64,000 nucleotides of DNA from Pogostemon cablin (Eukaryota; Streptophyta; Magnoliopsida; Lamiales; Lamiaceae). Each line of letters starts with the position of its first letter. Within the stretch, counting starts at the first letter, position 1. The translations under genes were made by a program, and so were the position numbers. The stretch lies in assembly GCA_023678885.1 (NCBI GenBank), contig CM042963.1:26353542-26417541 (forward strand), written 5' to 3'. Shown here piece after piece: positions 33,422 through 44,928 of this stretch. The notes under the pieces were generated by a model. It ran no database searches. It was given only the letters and a program-made list of their open reading frames with translations, and was not told where the DNA came from.

Positions 33422-34272
33422 TATGGGCTAGAACCGCTTTGGTAGTTCTAGGGTTTTGAAGGTTTTATCTAGTTAATTGAACTTCTGTGTGTATACTCCG
33501 TACAACACTACTTGTGGATTTATTTTATATAAGGCTACGCATTTTTAATTCAAACTAAGAGTTGTTTTGTGCATCATTAACTGTTATGTAGAGTCTGAAT
33601 ACATATCTTGGTTATTGATTGAGTGTGTTCACTGCTCAGCAGGATTATATGTTATGATTCTAAGTAAGGGGACTCCGAAGCTTCATTAGAACTATCTTAT
33701 ATAGATACTTGTTAATTGAATCGGATTCGGGTTAGTAAGTAGGATAAAGAGAATAATTTCATAGTACCTATAAAGGGAGATCATATCGGGTTAGAGTACT
33801 TAGTGCACGGGAAATAATTAATACTGATAGTACTTAGAAAGAGGGTGGAATTATATCTTTTTCTCAGAGGTAATTCACACGTGTTACACGTTTGTCCACT
33901 TGTGTCCATGGATTAGATTTGCATGGCTTAATGATGCATCCATAGTCTACAAGGTAGAGTCAGACATTGACATACGGAAGATAAATTATTAGTGAAACTG
34001 GATGGCCGAAAGTGCTACATATCTTCTTACTTGTTTAACTCTTGTTTATTTTCTACAGTTTCTCTTTTATTAGTTATTTAATTATCTTGTTTATTAAATT
34101 TATTATTACTCTACAAATAAATTGCAAAAGTCATAGTTTCCATTAATTTAGATAATAATAAATTGGTAATCGATCGTCCTTTGGGTTTGATATATAACTT
34201 GGTCGCTTCTCTAAGCTACAATCATATCCTTCATACTTGGGGATTAATTGTGTATTGAGAAAACGCCCATCA
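33422..34272 (+). repeat. 5' LTR of element B, 5'-truncated
   Basis: Matches the last 850 bases of the solo LTR at 30374-31929 (CTAGAACCGCTTTGG onwards) at roughly 93% by eye. It ends CGCCCATCA and is followed by the primer site. The first 700 bases are lost. Confidence 0.88.
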
Positions 34273-34278
34273 AGTTTC

Positions 34279-34296
34279 TGGCACCATTGCCGGGGA
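34279..34296 (+). promoter_or_regulatory. primer-binding site of element B (Asp-tRNA type)
   Basis: TGGCACCATTGCCGGGGA six bases after the LTR end. Confidence 0.88.
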
Positions 34297-34386
34297 CGGC
34301 TGTCATTATCAATTCTATTATTTCTTTTTAATTGAAACTACTCTATACTTATCTTTAATTTCTAACACTTAATTTTTCTTAGGTGT

Positions 34387-35527
34387 ATGCACACAAGGTC
34401 AAAGGGAGCACTATTAGAACATTTTGATCCGAAAATTGGAGCATCGTCAAGGAAGAAGAAGAATAATAATGTGGAAGCAACTAATACTCTTGATCTAAGA
34501 GTTGAAGTTTGAGCACCGAACTCAAAAATTATTGAAGCTACGACCGAAGACAAGTCGGAAGCAGAAACAGTCAACATGGCCAAGATATGGCAAATCCGGA
34601 CAATGTTGCCATCCGTGAAGTCTTCAAGAACAACAGAAGAGGCAACTTGGGGCTGTTAGGAGTGCGAGGGGCCGATGTGGACTTTGATCTTCATCCTACT
34701 CTTATCAGCGTGATAGAAAGGAACCCTTTCTCTAGGGGACCTTTGAAGATCCTCAACAGCATCTGAATAAATTCCTGGGGTATGCAAGCACACAAAAGAG
34801 TGCAGGAGATCATGAGGATGCAAGGAGGATTGTGTTGTTTAAATTCTCGCTTACTGAAAGAGCGAGAGACTGGTATGATACTCTTAATGCTGCTGATTAC
34901 ACTACCTGGGAGCAATTGAAATTGTAGTTCTTGAAGAGATACATACCACCTTCTAAGATGTTTAGAATTAAGCAAGACATCAATCAATTTGCTATCAATA
35001 GTGGTAAGAAATTTCATGAAGCTTGGAACAGATTCAAGGACATGCTTCGAAAGTGTCCACAGCATGGGCTACCTAAAGCTCAATACATTAGTATTTTCTA
35101 CAATGAGTTGGATTGTGATTCTCGTGTTCTACTTGATGCTTCATCAAATGGAGCATTACTTTCTAAGACACCCATTGAGGCTGAAAAGCTCTTTGAGGAT
35201 ATTTCGATGAATTCAAGATATTGGCCTAATGATAGAGTGAGGGGCACTTATGTTCTTAGAAAGGTAGCCCAGGTTGAACACACCATGGTTAGGTCGAGTA
35301 AAGAAGATGAAATTATCTCAAGCTTGGCAAATATCAACAAGCTACTTGAGTCTCAGTAGAAGAAGATTACGGAGTTATCACAGAGAGTACCAATGATGCA
35401 GCAGTAGGATAATATTGAGGAGAGATCGATCCAAGAGGAGCTAGAAGAGGCAAACTATACTATGGGACAAAGTATTCAAGGAACTAGGTATCAAAATCAA
35501 TGAAATAGGAATTATCAAGGGAACTAC
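34387..35527 (+). pseudogene. Gag of element B, N-terminal and capsid part
   Basis: Starts MHTRSKG as in other Athila-like Gags. After several frameshifts the capsid domain is clear: NPFSRGPFEDP near 34715, FSLTERARDWYDTL near 34845, then the open piece 34931-35359 with KRYIPP, FHEAWNRFKDM, CPQHGL and the WPNDR region. A stop replaces a codon just before FLKRY (34926). The frame runs on in an Asn/Gln/Tyr-rich stretch into the Copia insertion at ACTAC and resumes at 43860. Confidence 0.88.
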
Positions 35528-36453
35528 TGTTGGATTGTATACTAAAAGTCTAGGTTTAGTATGAACAATGTTATAACAATTAACTTGAAATGAGAATCAT
35601 ATGATCAAATGATTGCATCTTATAATTTATTTATATGTTCGATGCAATAGTCCACTTACTTTATACTGTAGATAATATGTTGTGCGACAACACGCGGAAG
35701 ATCATATTATCGGTTTCCTTATAAAGTATAAACAGATGCTCACAACCGAGATAGACGGGGACTCTCTATCGGGATGGTTGCAGTGTGGTTTGGTATTAGC
35801 TTGTCTTGGCTATAGAATCACTCTAGTGCACTTATGTGTATTGAGCAGGACCACCTGAGATCGTTCAACTTATACTGACTTATAGAAGAACTTGATCTCT
35901 GTTATTATGGATGTTCGTGCTCTTAATCCCTATACAATAACTTCGACACGTAGGGCAATATGTATTTCTTTGATTCATCAATGGGTGAGATTTACTTGTA
36001 ATTAAATCAATAAACTCGGTGAGTTGGGAAGTAATGCTGTCTCTATGGTGTGCTGTTGATTGTAGAAGGAATCCGTGTCTGTCATAGGTTGATGATGTCC
36101 CCTTGAGGAGCTCATAAGGATTATCATGTAAACCCTGCAGGTGGAATTTATTCCGGCATGATAATGAGGTTGAGTGGTACTACTCTTGGATGAGATATTA
36201 ATTAATTGAGTTGCCAGTAACTTAAATTAATTAATGGACATTGTATATCTTAAACATGGGGAGACTAACGGGCTCATAATAAGAAGGAGCCCAAAACGTA
36301 ATTTTGGGATTGGTATGGTAGTGCAGTAATAATATTTTAGTGGAATATATTATTATTATTGGACTTAAGTATAAGCTTTGGGCTAAGCTTGGATACTTAA
36401 GCCCAATGGAGGCCCAACCCAATTTCTCCTCCTGGTCCCTGCTGTAGCCCATG

Positions 36454-36461
36454 TATATAAG
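36454..36461 (+). promoter_or_regulatory. TATA box of Copia D1 5' LTR
   Basis: TATATAAG, conserved in all family D LTRs; the 3' LTR copy is at 43394-43401. Confidence 0.65.
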
Positions 36462-36682
36462 TCACCTCAGCTTATCTGGAACCCTAATCTAATTCATTAT
36501 TCACGTGTGATGAGGGTTGATAGCAGATTGAGTAGGTCTCGTAGATCGTCGCCCACACGACGTCGAGATCGACTTGGGACATACAGCAGAAGACCGGAAT
36601 GTCGTTTGCTGCTGCAGTTCGTCATGTTACAAAATTCATATAAAATCGTACAGTTATCCGATTTTGATGTATTATATACTTA

Positions 36683-36785
36683 CGGAAAGCCGTCGAAGAG
36701 AGGATCGTCTGAGCGCAAAGACCACTCAATTCCAACATCAGAAGAGGAACCTATGGCTATTCTCGTGGGACTGCGCAGTCTGCCA
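36683..36785 (+). repeat. cross-family LTR module (Copia copy)
   Basis: From GGAAAGCC through AGAGGATCG, TGAGCGCAA and GGACTGCGCAG. The same order of short words is found in Gypsy LTRs at 10404, 10552, 15568 and 15751, on - at 19855-19965 and 52530-52625, and in the other family D LTRs at 43623 (+) and 55089 (-). Confidence 0.8.
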
Positions 36786-36916
36786 GCGAGAATTCAACCT
36801 CTACATCAACCCTTGGTGAAAGGTAATGCGTTTCATGTTTACTTGCTTCCGCTGCTTGTTAGAAATACATGGAACCCTAACGGGTCACGTTAACCAAACG
36901 ATCGAATGCCAACAAT

Positions 36917-36928
36917 TGGTATCAGAGC
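36917..36928 (+). promoter_or_regulatory. primer-binding site of Copia D1 (initiator Met tRNA)
   Basis: TGGTATCAGAGC two bases after the LTR, the exact complement of the plant initiator Met tRNA 3' end. Confidence 0.95.
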
Positions 36929-37193
36929 TTCGGTTTCATTGTGAAGCGTGACACGTTAGGCTAGGGTTTATGTGATTAATTTTTCGGAATTAGGATCACA
37001 TGTTTAGGGTTTTGGTTTTATTGCGCAAACCATGAATATCCCTATGTAATATATACCCTATATCATATTTATTCGTCCATGGTTGTGTGTGAGAGGATTC
37101 GACGAAAACTGTTCGTCAATTTCACATGCAAGGAAGATAGAGAGGGCAAAAATAGAATCACGCTTTTGAGAGAAAATCCAGCGTAGTGATATT

Positions 37194-37835
37194 GCAGAGG
37201 CAATAACCAGAGTTTCAACGGTCGGATTGATCTGTAATTTGGTCAGCACGTTCAGACCTTGTAGATGTACATTCTGAACGGTGGAGATCGAATTTGGAGC
37301 TTTTTCTTGCTGGGAGTACGCTGAAAACAGAAGCAGATATTTGGGAGATTCTGTTTTGCGCAGTCGAGGGAAAAGTGCGGTTTCTAACAAACTAATCGTT
37401 GGATCGAGCTTTAATTTGGTCAACACGTTTAGACCTTGTGGATGTACATTCTGAACGGTGGAGATTGAATTTGGAGCCTTTTCTTGCTGGGAGTACGCTG
37501 AAAACAGAAGCAGATATTTGGGCGATTCTGTTTTGCGCAGTCGAGGGAAAAGTGCCGTTTCTGACAAACTAATCGTTGGATCAAGCTGTAATTTGTTCAG
37601 AACTTTCAGACCTTGTGGATGTACATTCTGAACGGTGGAGATCGAATTTCGAGCCTTTTCTTGCTGGGAGTACGCTGAAAACAGAAGCAGATATTTGGGC
37701 GATTCTGTTTTGCGCAGTCGAGAGAAAAGAGCCGTTTCTCACAAAATAACCGTTGGATCGATCTGTAATTTGGACAGCATGTTCAGGACTTACAGTAGTA
37801 GATTCTGGACGGTGAAGATTGGATTCTGAGGTACT
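37194..37835. repeat. 177-bp tandem array in the Copia D1 leader (about 3.6 copies)
   Basis: The phrase ATTCTGAACGGTGGAGAT starts at 37271, 37448 and 37625, and in altered form at 37802, so the period is exactly 177 bp. 177 is divisible by 3, so ORFs stay open through it (the - strand ORF 37058-37567 is only this array). The sister element has only about two units (61390-61680). Confidence 0.93.
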
Positions 37836-38097
37836 TTCAGTTTCGAACTACGAACGACAGTTGGTGTAGTTTGGTGTTGCGCGTTGGGCTGAACTTGGTT
37901 CCATGCAAGTAGGCCCTTGGACGAGCGACAGTCCGGGCGAGGGGCGCTCGTCAAGGCACTTGGGGCGCTCCCTGACATAATTGGCGGTGGGATATGACGA
38001 TGGACGTCTTGGGGCACAAGCAATCCTGCTTGTTGCGTAAGGCATCGATTCCACAGTAGGAGTGTCGGACAAGACATTAAAATTTAGAGGCGTTTTT

Positions 38098-38535
38098 ATT
38101 CCTAATATATATAACTGTCATAATTGATTTAATTGTCTATTATTGTTATATATATATGGATGCCTGATCTCTATGATTTATTGTCTTATATAGAAGCATG
38201 CTAGATTGCGTATTATATTTGGTATATTATATGCATGTATTGCTAGAGTGTTGGATAAGACATCTAATTTTAAGAAAACTAATTCCTAATATATAACTGC
38301 CATAATAGATTGTATATTATTGTTATATATGGATGTCGAATTAATTCCTAATATATGACTGCTATAATTGATTTAATAATCTATTATTGTCATATATGAA
38401 TGTCGAATTAATTCCTAATATATAACTGCTATAATTGATTGTCTATTATTGTTATATATGGATGTTGAATTGATTCCTAATATATAACTGACATAATTGA
38501 TTTAATTATCTATTATTGTTATATATGGTTGCTCG
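38098..38535. repeat. degenerate 61-67-bp AT-rich tandem repeat in Copia D1
   Basis: Units beginning CCTAATATATAACTG near 38101, 38285, 38347, 38414 and 38475, each with TGTTATATATGGATG. Very AT-rich, no coding potential. Confidence 0.75.
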
Positions 38536-38879
38536 TCGATATCGATGATTTTGATAATCTAGAAGATATGACGATCGATATCAATAGTTTCGGAATTTTG
38601 ATAATCTTGATGTTTTTCGAATATTTGATAATCTGGTCGATATCGATGGTTTCGAAAATTGGACAATCTGGAAATTTCAAAAGTTTGATAGTTTGGAAGT
38701 CTTTGCTGATATTCGTGCCTGATGGCGAACAATCGAATTCGCTGATATATAACTGTTAATGATTGATTTAATTATTGATTATTGTTATATATGTATGCAT
38801 GACTCTTTGGGATTTACTGCCTTATGTGCCGTGATAGGAGCATGCTAGGATTGCGTATATTATTCCGAATATTATATGC

Positions 38880-40440
38880 ATGTAAAAACCCTCGGTTTTA
38901 AATAACTAAGTGGGAGAGGAAATTGGTAAAAATTCCCGCAGCCTCCATTATTGGTTTGTAAGTGATGTGAGTAAACTTGCGTGTTGGCAATAGGCCTTCC
39001 TCCCTAACGGATGAGTTTATTCACAGATCACTGGTACAGACTTCATTACATAATTATTGTTTGTAATGTGGCACATGAACTTGCGTGTTGGCAATAGGCC
39101 TTCCTCCCTAACGGATGAGTTTATGTGGGCTCACTGGTACAAACTTATAATTGATGATTGTAGGAAGCTATCCGAGCGCGTGTGTACTTCTCCAACTGTA
39201 AGGCACACAAGCTCGCGCAGTGGACTTGGGATCAAATAATGGTGTACACTTAGGTGTAAATAATTAGTATCCTCCCCAACGGAGTCACTGCTATTATTTG
39301 CATGGCTAAAGAGGAACCGACTATTAATTATTTTGTCATAAAGTTAGGTTGACAAATGAAATTAATGGGTATAACCTTCTCTTGTAAATGTTTGGGTTTG
39401 TAAACGTCCACACTAACGTGGCTTGCAGACTCACGGTGCTTGAGATGTCGGTGAATTTTATTTTTATATTGTTTTGAGGGAATCAATATAAAAGGATAAA
39501 ATTTGAAGATTTGATCGGTATATTTATTTATGATTCTCTGTAATTTCAAATGGTTTTATCTCTCTTATTGTTAACTAAAAGAAATTATATTTACTGGTCC
39601 AAAATTAGATGATTAGAAAAGAATCTTGGTTTTGATTTTACTGCTTAAGAAAATAAAAATGTGTTCTCCCTTAAGGATGTTCATGATGCCTATTAAAGTC
39701 TCTAGTGGAGAGGTGAGAGGTTCATAGAAATATGATGGTCTCATGTAACTCTTCAGATACTTGAGTAAGTTAAAAGGTGGTAGGTTATGATTGAATTTGA
39801 TGAATGAATTGGATACATGGAATAAAAGTTGAAGGGGAAACCTAAGTCAATTTTATTCTCCATAATTGCCTAGATGTTTTGAGTAAGTTTCTCCTAAATT
39901 ACAAGAGGTTATATATGGTGGGGAATTTCTGACAAAACATGTGGCAAAGGAAATTCAATTTCATCAAGATGTGAACAAGACTTGTATCTCATTCACTAGT
40001 CGTTGAATCGTGATTAGTGATGGCATCTACTAACACGTTGTGTGTAGATACAGGAATCACTAAAAGCCTACGACTAAGTGATGATGAGATTTTAATGTAC
40101 ATGGGTAATACTACGAGAGTAGTGGTTGTTGCAGTGGGAGTTGTTTATTTATCTTGCGATATGAATAAACGTTTGATTTTATGAAATTGTCTTTACGTAT
40201 ATTTTCATAGAAAGAATTTGATTTCGGTTTCTATGCATTAATAGATGGATACTCCATTTCATTTAAATGACATGGTCATTATAATGAATGATAGAGTTGT
40301 AATCTGTTATGGTACGTTGGTGAACAATTTGTACACTCTTAAATCATGTTTATCCCCTGGATGCGACAAATAGTAATTAATAATGAGTCTTCTAATCTAG
40401 TAAGAGAAAGGTACCTTCGGAAATGAATTTCCCACCTTAA
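38880..40440 (+). pseudogene. Copia D1 gag and early pol remnants
   Basis: Heavily broken. The segment matches, in reverse order, 58870-60440 of the sister element. It includes two copies of a phrase containing GGCAATAGGCCTTCCTCC (near 38985 and 39085), also duplicated in the sister. From about 39600 it resembles a Copia gag in many frames. Recognition rests mainly on position and on the sister copy. Confidence 0.55.
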
Positions 40441-40484
40441 TGGTGTGACGAATAGAAGGAATAGCACTCTTATGGTAGTGATTA

Positions 40485-40692
40485 GATAGATGATGAATTA
40501 TTTGGAATTACTAAATTCATTTTATGGATATGCCCTAGGAACAGTAATTCGTAAGAATGTTTTTCTGTTTGTGGGATATCCTAGAAAAATGAAGGATGAT
40601 TTATTTAGTCCACAAGATCGAAGAGTGATTGTTAACACAAACACTAGATTTTTGGAAAAAGAACTATGTAATAAATCAAATACCCATGTATA
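40485..40692 (+). pseudogene. Copia D1 integrase C-terminal fragment
   Basis: Encodes the end of a Copia integrase: MMNYLELLNSFYGYALGTV, then the conserved VGYPRKMKDDLFSPQDRRVIV and FLEKE motifs. The catalytic core that should precede it is absent: the sequence jumps near 40428 from text equal to 58870 directly to text equal to 58400 in the sister. Confidence 0.8.
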
Positions 40693-40959
40693 AGTTGTTC
40701 TAAAGGAAGTGAGAGGAAAACACAAAGTATTAGTACCAAGTGTACAAGAGGATATACCACAAGGTAAACTACGACGCGTGTCACATCTGATACACAATTG
40801 CGTGTAGTGTCTTCTCGTAGTGGGAAGGTTGTTCTAAAACCTGATAGATATATGTTTTGGGAGAGTCGTGAGGCTTGGTCCCTAGTAAACATGGAGTTAA
40901 CCCACGAATACGACGAAGAACTACAAGATAGAAATGCGAAATCTTAATAAGTTGCAATG

Positions 40960-42303
40960 AATGTTGAAATAGGATCTATGGATTCTAAATAAGATCTGGA
41001 TGATTGTAGAACCACGAATGGTATAAAAGCCATTGGAAGTGGTCATACAAAATAAAAGAGGATCATACGGTAAGGTGAAAACCTTGGAAGTAAAGCTTGT
41101 TGGGAAAAGGTATACTCAGAAAGAAAGGGTTCGATTATGAGAAAACCTGTTCGCCAGTAGCTGTGCCTATATTGATCCGGATTCTTTTATATGTTGCTAC
41201 TCATATGGAATATGAGGGATAGCAAATAGATGTCAAGACAACTTTCCTAATTGGAAGTCTTGAGGAAAACATCTATGTGAAGCAACCAGAGTGATTCATT
41301 GCAAAGGGCTAAGAGCATTGTGATAGGAAGCTTAAAAGTGTCCATCGATGGACTAAAGCAAGCTTCAAGATCATGATGCATCCGTTTTGATGAGGAAATC
41401 CAAAGATATGGATTTATTCAATGCGCGGATGTGTCTTGTGTATTGAAAAGAGTGATGGAAACGTGGTGGTATTACTTGTACTATACATAGATATTATCTT
41501 GCTCATTGGAGACAATGAAAGAGTATTATCGGGCGTATGGGGTATGGTTAATAAAGCGGTATAAGATGAAGGACTTAAGAGGAGCAAAAATATCCTTTTG
41601 ATCACGGTAATACGGATCACAAGAAAGGATGTTATGCTTATCTCAAGCTTCATGAAATGATACAATCCTTACTCGTTTTAGCATGTGACTTTATCTAAGG
41701 AAATGTGTCTTGAGACACAAAAGGAAGATAAAGGAGATGAAAGCAGTTCCTTATGCTTCGGCAAATGAGGAAGCCTAATCTAAGGAATGCTATACATGAG
41801 TATGGATATCTGTTTTGCTAAACGCATGAACAGTGGGTATCAACGTAACCCGGAACAAGAATGATGAACTGTGGTAAGACATATATGAAGTGCCTGAGAA
41901 GGACTGGAAATTATATGTAAGCTTACTGGGCAGATTCACTGCTTCTTGTGGATTACGTAGATTCAGATTTTTTAGTCAGATTGGACGGCAGTAAATCCAC
42001 CTCAAGGTTATGTGTTTAATTTTAGGAAGTTGAGTCATAATGTGGAGGAGTGTTATATAGAAATATATTTCAGACTTCAGACTCCATATGGAAAGATGAT
42101 AAATTGGAGCCTATGAGGCAACCAATGTATCTGTATGACTCTAGAAACTTCATGATGGACTTTGTAGTGTTTCTAAGTTTGCCCAAGGATATCAAAATTT
42201 ATATTGATGATATTGGTGCAGTTGCAAACTTGAAGGAATCACAAGTCTATAAGGCAATTAAACACATGGAGCGCGAGTACCACCTGTTACGAGAAATCGT
42301 ATG
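40960..42303 (+). pseudogene. Copia D1 reverse transcriptase and RNase H remnants
   Basis: In several frames: VKLVGKGYTQKE near 41100, QIDVKTTFL...EENIYVKQPE near 41230, then the RNase H tail in the open piece 42050-42304 (ending HLLREIV). Stops and indels throughout; no complete domain. Confidence 0.82.
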
Positions 42304-42456
42304 ATGAGGGGAAGGTTGTTGTTGCCTAGATTGCATCGGATGATGACCTAGTAAATCCATTTACAAGGACATTCAGGCGAGAGCTTTTAATGGTCGTGTA
42401 GTGGGAGTGGGAATCAGATGTATGGCGGAAGACATAACATCATAGTCTTTTAGTAT

Positions 42457-42466
42457 AAGTGGGAGA
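42457..42466 (+). promoter_or_regulatory. polypurine tract of Copia D1
   Basis: AAGTGGGAGA one base before the 3' LTR; same tract at 1485-1494 and on - at 56356-56365. Confidence 0.8.
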
Positions 42467-42467
42467 T

Positions 42468-43854
42468 TGTTGGATTGTATACTAAAAGTCTAGGTTTAGT
42501 ATGAACAATGTTATAACAATTAACTTGAAATGAGAATCATATGATCAAATGATTGCATCTTATAATTTATTTATATGTTCGATGCAATAGTCCACTTACT
42601 TTATACTGTAGATAATATGTTGTGCGACAACACGCGGAAGATCATATTATCGGTTTCCTTATAAAGTATAAACAGATGCTCACAACCGAGATAGACGGGG
42701 ACTCTCTATCGGGATGGTTGTAGTGTGGTTTGGTATTAGCTTGTCTTGGCTATAGAATCACTCTAGTGCACTTATGTGTATTGAGCAGGACCACCTGAGA
42801 TCGTTCAACTTATACTGACTTATAGAAGAACTTGATCTCTGTTATTATGGATGTTCGTGCTCTTAATCCCTATACAATAACTTCGACACGTAGGGCAGTA
42901 TGTATTTCTTTGATTCATCAATGGGTGAGATTTACTTGTAATTAAATCAATAAACTCGGTGAGTTGGGAAGTAATGCTGTCTCTATGGTGTGCTGTTGAT
43001 TGTAGAAGGAATCCGTGTCCGTCATAGGTTGATGATGTCCCCTTGAGGAGCTCATAAGGATTATCATGTAAACCCTGCAGGTGGAATTTATTCCGGCATG
43101 ATAATGAGGTTGAGTGGTACTACTCTTGGATGAGATATTAATTAATTGAGTTGTCAGTAACTTAAATTAATTAATGGACATTGTATATCTTAAACATGGG
43201 GAGACTAACGGGCTCATAATAAGAAGGAGCCCAAAACGTAATTTTGGGATTGGTATGGTAGTGCAGTAATAATATTTTAGTGGAATATATTATTATTATT
43301 GGACTTAAGTATAAGCTTTGGGCTAAGCTTGGATACTTAAGCCCAATGGAGGCCCAACCCAATTTCTCCTCCTGGTCCCTGCTGTAGCCCATGTATATAA
43401 GTCACCTCAACTTATCTGGAACCCTAATCTAATTCATTATTCACGTGTGATGAGGGTTGATAGCAGATTGAGTAGGTCTCGTAGATCGTCGCCCACACGA
43501 CGTCGAGATCGACTTGGGACATACAGCAGAAGACCGGAATGTCGTTTGCTGCTGCAGTTCGTCATGTTACAAAATTCATATAAAATCGTACAGTTATCCG
43601 ATTTTGATGTATTATATACTTACGGAAAGCCGTCGAAGAGAGGATCGTCTGAGCGCAAAGACCACTCAATTCCAACATCAGAAGAGGAACCTATGGCTAT
43701 TCTCGTGGGACTGCGCAGTCTGCCAGCGAGAATTCAACCTCTACATCAACCCTTGGTGAAAGGTAATGCGTTTCATGTTTACTTGCTTCCGCTGCTTGTT
43801 AGAAATACATGGAACCCTAACGGGTCACGTTAACCAAATGATCGAATGCCAACA
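42468..43854 (+). repeat. 3' LTR of Copia D1 (1387 bp)
   Basis: Equal in length to the 5' LTR and about 99.6% identical by eye. TATA box at 43394-43401; module copy at 43623-43725. Confidence 0.96.
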
Positions 43855-43859
43855 ACTAC

Positions 43860-44321
43860 AACAACCGTGATCCCCCGGGTAATTATCAACAACCAAGGAG
43901 GCTGAAATTTTCATGGAGCAATCCGAATGTGGCTATACAGCTGTCGGTTGGTGTTGATCCTAGTGCTAAGATCAAAGACAGAAAACCTGGTTTGAAGGAT
44001 ACGGTGAACCATTATGTGGCTACGAATAATGCAAGGGTGGATCGTTTGGAGAAGAAAATTGATTCAAATCATGATGAGTTATCCAAGCAGATGAAGGACC
44101 TTACGATGCTGATGGCAGAGATGGCAGGGAATGTGAACAAGCTTTCTCAAACTATTGAGAAAGGTAAGTTTCCTTCTCAAAGCATAACGAACCCAAAATC
44201 TTGTAATGCCATCACTTTGAGGTCAGGAACGCAGTATGAAGGTCCAATGCTACTAGCCAGCGAAAATAGAGAGGACGTGTCTCTGCTCGACCAAACCTCT
44301 GGTCGAGCTACGGTCGAGTGA
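43860..44321 (+). pseudogene. Gag of element B, C-terminal part
   Basis: Continues the Gag frame interrupted at 35527. Asn/Pro/Gln-rich (NYQQPRR), then a coiled-coil stretch (ARVDRLEKKIDSNHDELSKQ) and the NAITLRSG motif that usually closes Athila-like Gag before protease. It runs into a stretch with repeated CTCGACC motifs (44280-44520) and stops at 44321. Confidence 0.85.
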
Positions 44322-44928
44322 CACTCTGAGATTCTGAATGGTTATGATTAGGTTACAGGTACTTCGCTCAACCAGACACTTCTGCTCGAGCTAAGGTCAA
44401 GCAAACATCTGTAAATTTGAATAGTTAAACTCTGATTACAGGTACCTTGCTCGACCATTATCAGGTCGCTCGACCAACCCTTCTTGGTCGAGCGGAGGTC
44501 AAGCAAGGTCAAACATCACCGATCTTCATACAGGAGTTACACTAGTTGTTCAGAACACTTTAGTGCCATCAAAAGAGCAGAATAGTGAGCAGATAATTAG
44601 AGAAGAAGTGGGAAAGAGCCAAGAAACTGAGAGCCAAAAAGGATAAAGCGAAGGAGGGTGAACATGATGAGTGGAGAATTCCTAAAACAAAGATATCTCC
44701 TCCATTTCCTTACAGGTTAGTGAAGAAAGGATTGGAAGAAATGTTCAAGAGGTTTCGTATATCATGAACAAAATAAGCTTGAACATTTCTTTCTCCGAAA
44801 TAATCATGGAGATGTCGTACTATGCCAGATTTTTAAAAGATATCCTATTGAAGAAGAGAAGCTTGAACAGAGTGGAGACAGTGAATCTATCAGAGAATTG
44901 CAGCTCGATCATTTAGAGAAAGCTGCCA

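Larger units (their letters stand above)
35528..36914 (+). repeat. 5' LTR of Copia D1 (1387 bp)
   Basis: TGTTGG...CCAACA. TATA box TATATAAG at 36454-36461. Cross-family U3 module at 36683-36785, here downstream of the TATA box, so probably transcribed. Confidence 0.96.
35528..43854 (+). mobile_element. full-length Copia element D1, TSD ACTAC, coding-dead
   Basis: 8327 bp with two 1387-bp LTRs, initiator-Met primer site, polypurine tract and exact ACTAC duplications (35523-35527 and 43855-43859). The LTRs differ at about six sites, all transitions, so insertion was recent. The interior (36915-42467) has no long ORF: gag and pol are reduced to fragments and about 465 bp covering the integrase core are missing relative to the copy at 54962-62563. 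It must have been copied with enzymes from another element. Confidence 0.95.

Noticed and set aside
36507..36893. A 128-codon Arg/Ser-rich ORF in both D1 LTRs
   Set aside because: It lies in the LTR downstream of the TATA box and is identical only because the LTRs are nearly identical. It is not open in the older LTR copies.
36917..36928. Initiator Met tRNA gene fragment
   Set aside because: Only the 12 bases complementary to the tRNA 3' end are present, directly after an LTR, so it is a primer-binding site.
37058..37567. A 169-codon - strand ORF with an internal repeat
   Set aside because: It is the antisense of the 177-bp array in the Copia leader; the period is divisible by 3, so it stays open by chance.
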